Shown piece after piece: positions 62,001 through 64,000 of a DNA stretch of 64,000 bases (its first letter is position 1; every line of letters starts with the position of its first letter). Source of the stretch: Liolophura sinensis (Eukaryota; Mollusca; Polyplacophora; Chitonida; Chitonidae); assembly GCF_032854445.1 (NCBI RefSeq), contig NC_088296.1:15985485-16049484 (forward strand), read 5' to 3'. Both the position numbers and the translations under genes were made by a program. The notes below the pieces were generated by a model. That model searched no databases. It saw only the letters and a program-made list of their open reading frames with translations, and had not been told where the DNA came from.

Positions 62001-63442
62001 CGTAACCGAATGATCGGTTAGGCGAGGCGGAAAAGACGTAACCGATTTCTGGGTTTCGCCAGCAGGCCAAATTTCGCTGCCTGGGATTACGGGACCAGCT
62101 TGGCATCCCCGAGTTCGGGCTTTCCCCAATACAGGCTTTCCTCTCGAAGTTAGTTTGACACCTATCAGTGTTGCATCACTACAGTAGGCTACTAAATTTC
62201 TGGACTGTTCACTGGGCATGCTGGGGCCATAGGAAAACTGTAGTTTATAGCCAGTTCTATGCCCCATGAACAAAGTACTTTTATATTAAGAATTAAAAAT
62301 CCAGCGCTTCCAGTATTCTAAGCCTGTTTTACAGCTTTGGTCTGGTTTAGCCTTATGAATGGTTTTTCGATAGCTGATTCTTTCATCTTATTTTCAGCAC
62401 CATGTAAGGATTTTCAAGATCCCCAGTGATGAAGTTTTAAGCTTGACCTGACTAAGGATTGAATTTGGCTCTCTGTCTTCTCATAGCTTTGCCTGACATT
62501 GACATGCCTGTTGTCGTTGTTTCAGAGCTGCAGTAGGAGTGGGTGTGGTAACGGCAGAAAGTGACCTCTCACAAGATGGTGAGTTGCATACATTGTACTT
62601 GTCTGGTCTTGACTACATGAAATGTGGTAAGGCCATTTGTGATATCTTGGGATTCTGTATGTGTGTGTGTCAAGCATGTATTTGTGTATGTCAAGTGTGT
62701 ATTTGTGTATGTCAAGCATGTATTTGTGTATGTCAAGTGTGTATTTGTGTATGTCAAGCATGTATTTGTGTATGTCAACCATGTATTTATTTATGTCAAG
62801 CATGTATTTGTGTATGTCAAGCATGTATTTGTGTATGTCAAGCATATATTTGTGCAAGTCAAGCATGTATTTGTGTATGTCAAGAATGTGTGTCTGTCAA
62901 CCATGTATTTGTGTATGTCAAGCGTGTATTTGTGTGGGTTAAGCATGTATTTGTGTATGTCAAGCATGTCTTTGCGTAGGTCAAGCGTGTATTTGAAGAA
63001 CTGCTTCACTTAAGACTTTGTAAAAGGATGCTCCGGGTAAATAACTTGGTCTTATCCAGTGACCTCAGAAAAGAAAACTAAGGACAAGATGAATTGTTCA
63101 ACAGAAGAGTGAAAATGGAGCTCATGAAAAGGTGATTCCAAAGAGAATTTAAGCTCTAGCTGAGATATAGAGCATACAGTTCACAAATTCACATGTAGGA
63201 ACACTAGCACTGTATGCCTACTTTTAGGTTTTTCTGTCTTTTTTGTTTTTCTCACTCAAAAATTTTTCACTGCTACAAGTTTACAGTTAGGATATATGGG
63301 TGATGAAAGCTATTATCAGACAAATGAGAAAAGCTGTTTCGTGAAAATGAAATGTCTGGTACCATCGTCTAAACTGATTCTTACTGCAATCTTTTTCCAG
63401 GGGTGGATAACTCTGAAAATGAAAGCTCTCGCTCTACTGGAG
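41052..63442 (+). CDS. SECISBP2L: SECIS-binding protein 2 (SECISBP2/SECISBP2L) homologue, partial, 13 exons
   Basis: Known role of the family: binds the SECIS hairpin in selenoprotein mRNAs and helps eEFSec insert selenocysteine at UGA. Family hallmarks seen in order: IPAYMINCYPFVQE near the N-terminus, LLDAAVQTDFEDSL, DSDSGYSSP, FEDEEEFPDL, a basic region and AFDIGAMLEALE, then KKPSPLKK joined to VILKEREERK. The last two belong to the likely Sec-incorporation domain. The L7Ae-type RNA-binding domain is not in the window, so the gene runs past 64000. Exon sum is 2315 bases, about 772 codons. Splice phases agree at all junctions if one base is added in each of exons 5 and 6. Invertebrates generally have a single SBP2, so the paralogue suffix is by resemblance only. 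Confidence 0.9.
42678..42877 (+). CDS. SECISBP2L: SECISBP2L exon 2
   Basis: Acceptor TTCATCAG, donor GTACGT. Encodes EPKSSLSATANIFVPRAIPV, a Gly/Pro-rich linker with a run of six glycines, and the conserved IPAYMINCYPFVQEDG, which matches the N-terminal IPSYLITCYPFVQE of vertebrate SECISBP2L. Ends in phase 2. Confidence 0.85.
43136..43416 (+). repeat. SINE-A, full length, intron 2
   Basis: tRNA-like head (CCATGGCCTAGTGGTTAGTG), B-box region GCTGTGAGTTCAAGTCC, central block and degenerate AAATACATAAATAGA tail. Same strand as the gene. Confidence 0.9.
44043..44119 (+). CDS. SECISBP2L: SECISBP2L exon 3
   Basis: Strong acceptor (TTCCCTGTTTCCAG) and donor GTATGT. Read in the phase required by exon 2 it gives SARWPLTNSGPFPGYCDQSP, resembling the RW-P-x-P-T-G-P-Y-F-A-Y stretch in vertebrate SECISBP2L. 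Ends in phase 1, as exon 4 requires. Confidence 0.8.
44217..44783. mobile_element. Candidate TTAA-flanked MITE, intron 3
   Basis: TTAA at 44213-44216 and 44784-44787 flank imperfect inverted ends (AGGGGAAGAAAATTTAAA on the left; complement of the right end AGGAGAAGGAAACCTAAA). A TTAA target is typical of piggyBac-type elements. It contains no transposase. It holds a short ATG-initiated frame at 44617 with a good donor-like GTGAGG after it, and an ATTGG (reverse CCAAT) just upstream, so it could carry its own promoter. Confidence 0.5.
45004..45092 (-). repeat. Tandem pair of a 42-47 bp segment from a SINE-A tail
   Basis: CTGTGTACTTATTTAGTTGA, then CTGGTGTTTTTCTCCATGCT, repeated twice in direct orientation (45004-45045, 45046-45092). 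It resembles the SINE-A tail junction on the minus strand. Confidence 0.6.
45249..45407 (+). repeat. SINE-A 3' half, intron 3
   Basis: From TACGTGGGAAGGTCTGTCAG to an AAATAAATAAATAAATC tail. Head missing. Confidence 0.9.
45973..46014 (+). repeat. Right-end fragment of the TA-MITE family
   Basis: ACCTTGCAAAAATGCGG, then GTTGAAGAATTACAGTA, matching the right ends of the elements at 53957 and 59105. The left part is absent. Confidence 0.6.
46074..46450 (+). CDS. SECISBP2L: SECISBP2L exon 4
   Basis: Acceptor TTTTTTCATCCAAG, donor GTACAA. Encodes a low-complexity Gly/Gln/Arg/Ser-rich segment (PAYNVISGGVPASFRFVTPT in the middle), ending DRGKRERRNSGK in phase 0. Corresponds to the poorly conserved N-terminal region of the family. 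The C-terminal basic stretch may act in nuclear import. Confidence 0.8.
46726..46893 (-). repeat. SINE-A, head-truncated, with target-site duplication, intron 4
   Basis: Exact 13-bp duplication TCATAATAATTTA at 46713-46725 and 46894-46906. Antisense to the gene. Confidence 0.95.
47460..47597 (+). repeat. SINE-A 3' half, intron 4
   Basis: CTGCAGATGGTTGTGGATTT to GATAAATAAATCC. The flanks CCTTTTGAATGG and CCTTTTTGAACGG may be a decayed target-site duplication. Confidence 0.85.
47738..47848 (+). CDS. SECISBP2L: SECISBP2L exon 5, with a -1 frame change
   Basis: Acceptor TGTACTTTTTAG, donor GTAGAT. The 5' part joins exon 4 in phase 0 and reads IQGKRTSSKHGKKWSESERG. The 3' part is conserved in the -1 frame, PKTIILLDAAVQTD, matching the family's IVLLVDASQQTD, and only that frame joins exon 6 (D then FEDSL). 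The shift must fall after a TGA of the -1 frame at 47788-47790. The simplest cause is a missing G in the GGG run at 47795-47797. A slippery heptamer of the form C CCA AAA (47809-47815) is in the correct register for -1 frameshifting. Confidence 0.75.
47955..48031 (+). repeat. SINE-A tail fragment, intron 5
   Basis: AGTAAATATTCTTGAGTACG, GCGTAAAACACCAATC and AAATAAACAAATAAATAAAT. It ends 67 bases before exon 6. Confidence 0.85.
48099..48846 (+). CDS. SECISBP2L: SECISBP2L exon 6 (largest), with a -1 frame change near its end
   Basis: Acceptor TTTTTTTTAATCGCAG. Encodes FEDSLAKLRLKEK, the hallmark VDSDSGYSSP, a Lys/Arg-rich nuclear-localisation-like block (EKQKKKRKRVKKRRKKGE) and the acidic HFEDEEEFPDL. 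The open frame then reaches a TGA at 48839-48841. In the -1 frame after the GGGG run at 48798-48801 it reads STSGFSPMSCEILKT up to a strong donor, ACG/GTGAGA, in phase 0, which fits exon 7. A missing G is the likely cause. The alternative is a weaker donor GTTAGT at 48773-48778, also phase 0, which would drop the last 70 bases or so. Confidence 0.8.
49207..49351 (-). repeat. SINE-A, head-truncated, with target-site duplication, intron 6
   Basis: Exact 13-bp duplication GGTTTTCGATTTA at 49194-49206 and 49352-49364. Confidence 0.95.
50013..50268 (-). repeat. Minisatellite of about 21 bp, intron 6
   Basis: About 12 imperfect copies of GATAGCCACAGGTAAAATTTT, some with GGACGCCACAGG. Three overlapping minus-strand open frames over it are by-products of the repeat. 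Confidence 0.9.
50577..50757 (+). repeat. R3 family, terminal segment (plus), intron 6
   Basis: GGGCGCCCCGAAGTAGAGGG immediately after an A-run of about 20, nearly identical to 37438-37550 and then diverging. Confidence 0.85.
51697..51835 (+). repeat. SINE-A 3' half, intron 6
   Basis: GCCAGCAACCTGCGGATGGT to AAATAAACAAATAAG, with several substitutions in the tail block. Confidence 0.85.
51958..52054 (+). CDS. SECISBP2L: SECISBP2L exon 7
   Basis: Acceptor GTTTACAG, donor GTAGGC. Reads SSLTMPGSPPKSGRSVSFLP then YPLHLDDSDQEE in phase 0, ending in phase 1, which fits exon 8. The segment EILKTSSLTMP across the junction with exon 6 resembles NIVQTPIPITT in vertebrate SECISBP2L. Supported by phase and context more than by sequence. 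Confidence 0.7.
52230..52416. repeat. Fold-back (head-to-head inverted) SINE-A fragments, intron 7
   Basis: Left arm at about 52233-52287 (TACTCAAGAATATTACACTT) and right arm at 52331-52385 (ending AGTAATATTCTTGAGTA) are reverse complements around a central SINE segment. The arms share changes not found in other copies (ACTATAAC for ACCATAAT; GTAATATTC for GAAATATTC), so one was copied from the other. Confidence 0.85.
52523..52680 (+). repeat. SINE-A 3' half, intron 7
   Basis: GGCTGTACGTGGGAAGGCCT to AGATAAATAAATAAATA. Confidence 0.9.
53235..53566 (+). CDS. SECISBP2L: SECISBP2L exon 8 (basic helix and SID core)
   Basis: Acceptor TTTCTATTCAG, donor GTAAAT. Encodes GKSESKTARKRRKRREKANK, AAEDELAEITLEQHMLREL (counterpart of the family's EYSEISMEQKKLQEAL), and IAFDIGAMLEALE, the counterpart of VQLDLGDMLAALE in the Sec-incorporation domain. 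Ends in phase 0. Strong overall match to the family. Confidence 0.9.
53585..53935 (+). repeat. SINE-B (head-truncated), intron 8
   Basis: Starts within the tRNA-like head (GAGTCCGCTTCGGGACC) and runs to CACTCACTCACTCACTCACT. It begins only 18 bases after the exon 8 donor, so intron 8 starts almost at once with transposon sequence. Confidence 0.9.
53957..54176. mobile_element. Tc1/mariner-like MITE, copy A, intron 8
   Basis: 220 bp with 16-bp imperfect inverted ends (CCCTAATTCCTCAACC; complement of right end CTATAATTCTTCAACC), flanked by TA on both sides. Same family as 59105-59321. No coding capacity. Confidence 0.85.
54190..54352 (+). repeat. SINE-A 3' half, strongly diverged, intron 8
   Basis: CATCTCATGATGGTGTCCTC to CATAAAACACCAAACAACTA. 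Older than its neighbours by divergence. Confidence 0.65.
54601..54660 (+). CDS. SECISBP2L: SECISBP2L exon 9
   Basis: Acceptor GTGTATTTTCAG, donor GTATGA. Encodes HKKPDKGNSKRSSSAPSTGK, phase 0 to phase 0, exactly 20 codons. A short symmetric exon could be skipped without changing the frame. Confidence 0.8.
54713..54800 (+). repeat. TATG/TGTATATA microsatellite, intron 9
   Basis: Repeats of TGTATGTATGTGTATATA starting about 50 bases after exon 9. Confidence 0.9.
54840..54928 (+). repeat. SINE-A fragment interrupted by SINE-B
   Basis: CCAGTTTTCTTCACTCATAA to GAAATATTCTTGAGTGT, stopping at the head of the SINE-B that follows. It suggests the SINE-B inserted into an older SINE-A. Confidence 0.6.
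54929..55312 (+). repeat. SINE-B, full length, intron 9
   Basis: tRNA-like head (CCCAATAGCACAGTTGGTAG, then AGCGTTTGCTTTCGG), a B-box-like stretch, GGGGATAGTGC, CTTGCCTTCGGTAAGTCGTC, and a CACTCACTCACTTACTCACT tail. Confidence 0.9.
55716..55812 (+). repeat. SINE-A with internal deletion, intron 9
   Basis: GACCAATGCAG, GTGCTGGCTTCCTTTCC, CCAGCAACCTGCATATGGTC, then directly AATAAATAAATAG. Confidence 0.75.
55833..55931 (+). CDS. SECISBP2L: SECISBP2L exon 10
   Basis: Acceptor CCTCTGTTTCAG, donor GTGAGT. Encodes KSAPNVLDSNAPVVKRGKER then ENPKPKKPSPLKK, phase 0 to 0. KKPSPLKK matches the family motif directly before VILKEREE in exon 11. Confidence 0.9.
56130..56228 (-). repeat. SINE-A central fragment, intron 10
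   Basis: GAGAATATTTCATTATACGG to ATCCGCAGGCTGCTGGCAG, antisense. Confidence 0.85.
56540..56875 (+). repeat. Minisatellite, eight copies of 42 bp, intron 10
   Basis: Unit TCACAGATTTGTTACATAGT then GGCACACCTGCATGCTATAACG, period 42. It is open in two plus-strand frames because 42 is a multiple of three. Variants alternate between GGCACA, GGCAGA and GGGTCA. Confidence 0.95.
57056..57412 (-). repeat. Minisatellite of 22 bp, two sub-blocks, intron 10
   Basis: Left block GGCATGGGATCCGCATGTGA, right block GGGCGTAGGATCCGCGTCTG, about 16 units in all. Period 22 cycles through all frames, so the same repeat is open in three minus-strand frames. Confidence 0.9.
57413..58495. other. Intron 10 sequence, nothing recognised
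   Basis: AT-rich unique-looking sequence. Near 58100-58200 there are loose repeats of GATCCGCGTA / GATCCACGTA that echo the minisatellite to the left. Confidence 0.4.
58508..58872 (-). repeat. SINE-B, full length, with target-site duplication, intron 10
   Basis: Exact 12-bp duplication CCTAGAAATTGA at 58496-58507 and 58873-58884 defines both ends. GAGTGAGTGAGTGAG tail at the left, tRNA-like head at the right. Best reference copy of the family in the window. Confidence 0.95.
58943..59043 (+). repeat. Minisatellite of 23 bp, intron 10
   Basis: About four and a half copies of CTTGGTCTGTGACTGATCTA plus TTT. Confidence 0.95.
59105..59321. mobile_element. Tc1/mariner-like MITE, copy B, intron 10
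   Basis: 217 bp, inverted ends CCCTAATTCTTCAACC and (complement of right end) CTGTAATTCTTCAACC, flanked by TA. Internal sequence collinear with 53957-54176. Confidence 0.85.
59468..59631 (+). repeat. Minisatellite of 27-28 bp, intron 10
   Basis: Six copies of GTAAGGTTTTTTGTTTGGGT plus CAGTCCA. The minus strand reads KPYWTDPN units in one frame. Confidence 0.95.
60275..60484 (+). other. Open frame of 69 codons in intron 10, unassigned
   Basis: Contains DLYQVSWKILPSHPIISDVQ and ends LLKHLPSLWDD. A TTTGCAG at about 60310-60317 could act as acceptor, but no in-frame donor joins it to exon 11. No family recognised; it may be a transposon relic or chance. Confidence 0.2.
60567..60649 (+). repeat. 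SINE-A with head joined to tail, intron 10
   Basis: GGCCTCTGTGGCTCAGTTGG (head, A box intact) jumps from CACTAGCA to CTTCTTGAGTACAGCG and an AAATAAATAAATAAAT tail. The B box and the whole middle are deleted. Confidence 0.9.
60929..61017 (+). CDS. SECISBP2L: SECISBP2L exon 11
   Basis: Acceptor TTTCTTATTTCAG, donor CAG/GTAGGT. Encodes VILKEREERKRSRIIGEDPM then MASEMGDVP in phase 0, ending in phase 2. VILKEREERK is the best conserved block of the family in this window. The 3' part of the exon and its donor are tandemly triplicated (separate entry). Confidence 0.95.
60961..61247 (+). repeat. Tandem triplication spanning the exon 11 donor
   Basis: Three full copies of an 89-bp unit (starts 60961, 61050, 61139) and a partial fourth (61228). 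Each copy includes the 3' half of exon 11, a donor (CAG/GTAGGT, CAG/GTATGT, CAG/GTAGGT) and 32 bases of intron. Copies 2 and 3 keep most coding positions. Confidence 0.95.
61436..62082. mobile_element. hAT-like MITE with 8-bp target-site duplication, intron 11
   Basis: Perfect 17-bp inverted ends AGGCAGCGAAATTTGGC, flanked by the exact 8-bp direct repeat GGGATTAC (61428-61435 and 62083-62090). An 8-bp duplication is typical of the hAT superfamily. Internal inverted pieces such as CTAACCGGAAAATCGGTTAG add secondary structure. No transposase; 647 bp. A 183-codon minus-strand frame at 61722-62273 crosses its right end and looks accidental. Confidence 0.85.
62526..62578 (+). CDS. SECISBP2L: SECISBP2L exon 12
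   Basis: Acceptor GTCGTTGTTTCAG, donor GTGAGT. Completes an Arg codon from exon 11, then AAVGVGVVTAESDLSQD, ending in phase 1. Sequence is not conserved across phyla; support is from splice signals and phase. Confidence 0.75.
62657..62995 (+). repeat. Minisatellite of 21 bp, intron 12
   Basis: About 16 copies of GTGTATGTCAAGCATGTATT plus T, alternating AAGCATG and AAGTGTG early on. It starts about 80 bases after exon 12. Because 21 is a multiple of three, all three plus frames and two minus frames look open; none is a gene. Confidence 0.95.
63401..63442 (+). CDS. SECISBP2L: SECISBP2L exon 13 (last in window)
   Basis: Acceptor CAATCTTTTTCCAG, donor GTAAGT (perfect). Reads GVDNSENESSRSTG in the phase set by exon 12, a Ser/acidic linker like the one preceding the RNA-binding domain in vertebrate SECISBP2L. 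Ends in phase 1. Confidence 0.75.
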
Positions 63443-63730
63443 GTAAGTTTAGTGCTTGTGCTATGTATCCTGTTGGTAAGTTTTTCTATCTATGATTCAC
63501 ATCTTACTGTGATATTTCGAGGAAAAAATTGAACTTGAACTTTTCAGTGTTATTTTGCTGACAGACAAAGGAGTGAATATAAAAGACTATATCATAGAGG
63601 GTAAATCCTGAGCAGTGCCGACAGTGTGATAGATGGCAAAAATCGTTACACTTAAAATCCAGCCTCTTGTCTATTTGCCTCAGTTTGGATTTTATTCTAT
63701 CTATTCATGGGAAAGCTTAAAAAGTGTGAT

Positions 63731-63842
63731 TCGCCCGGGCTCTGCCCTGTTTCCACCCACCATAATGCTAGCTGCCTTCATACAAGTGAAATATTTTGGG
63801 TATGGCGTAAAACACCAATGAAATAAATAAATAAATAAATAA
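63731..63842 (+). repeat. SINE-A 3' part, intron 13
   Basis: CGGGCTCTGCCCTGTTTCCA to AAATAAATAAATAAATAAAT. Confidence 0.9.
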
Positions 63843-64000
63843 AAAGTATGGACATAAACACCCCAGAGAAACCATGGCTTAAGCAGAATTAGGTAAGGGG
63901 GGAAAAAAAAGCAGCATTGTTAATGCTTGCAATTTATTAGACATATAAAGAATTTATGAAGCCATAATTATTATATCAGAGTGAAAACTTTTTCCACTGA

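Noticed and set aside
61722-62273. 183-codon minus-strand frame as a gene
   Set aside because: It straddles the right end of a MITE, has no recognisable domain, and lies in an intron on the opposite strand.
62539-63013. Cys/Val-rich protein (repeated CICVCQ) after exon 12
   Set aside because: Product of the 21-bp minisatellite, open in several frames at once.

Overview
The window is animal nuclear DNA, most likely from a mollusc or a close lophotrochozoan. The evidence is AT-rich, intron-rich sequence, two tRNA-headed SINE families of a kind common in molluscan genomes (one with a TTTATTTA/AAATAAAT tail, here SINE-A; one with a CACT/GAGT tail, here SINE-B), several MITEs, and one clearly animal gene. 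Species cannot be fixed from this sequence alone.

Layout. 1-9.5 kb: mostly non-coding, with SINE-A copies and one possible minus-strand exon at the extreme left resembling the C-terminal domain of mitochondrial translation factor IF-2 (weak). 9.5-35.6 kb: the same unit appears twice, once on each side of a 200-base N gap (21534-21733). Each unit holds a SINE-A fragment, an inverted pair of SINE-B copies around the fossil of a tyrosine-recombinase mobile element, and then a very long tandem array of a 63-bp unit (about 7.6 kb in the first copy, 9.2 kb in the second). The array is open in one frame on both strands, so it produces long apparent proteins, but its common variants nearly all change the amino acid and it is best read as a satellite. 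The second contig starts exactly where the first unit starts, which suggests two alleles placed in tandem by the assembler. 35.6-40.7 kb: repeat-rich intergenic DNA, including a dispersed family (R3) with inverted copies.

40.8-64 kb: the 5' two thirds or so of one plus-strand gene, a SECISBP2/SECISBP2L homologue (SECIS-binding protein 2, needed for selenocysteine insertion). I can place 13 exons with matching phases at nearly every junction. They cover the N-terminal region and the likely Sec-incorporation domain; the L7Ae-type RNA-binding domain lies beyond the right edge. Exons 5 and 6 each need a one-base (-1) frame change next to a run of G, most simply explained by missing bases in the assembly. 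The introns carry at least 14 SINE-A copies, three SINE-B copies, a Tc1/mariner-like MITE pair, a TTAA-flanked MITE, an 8-bp-TSD hAT-like MITE and several minisatellites. A pair of CACGTG boxes lies about 160-180 bp upstream of the chosen start codon.

No prokaryotic features, CRISPR arrays, rRNA genes or convincing functional tRNA genes were found. Matches to tRNA promoters are SINE heads.
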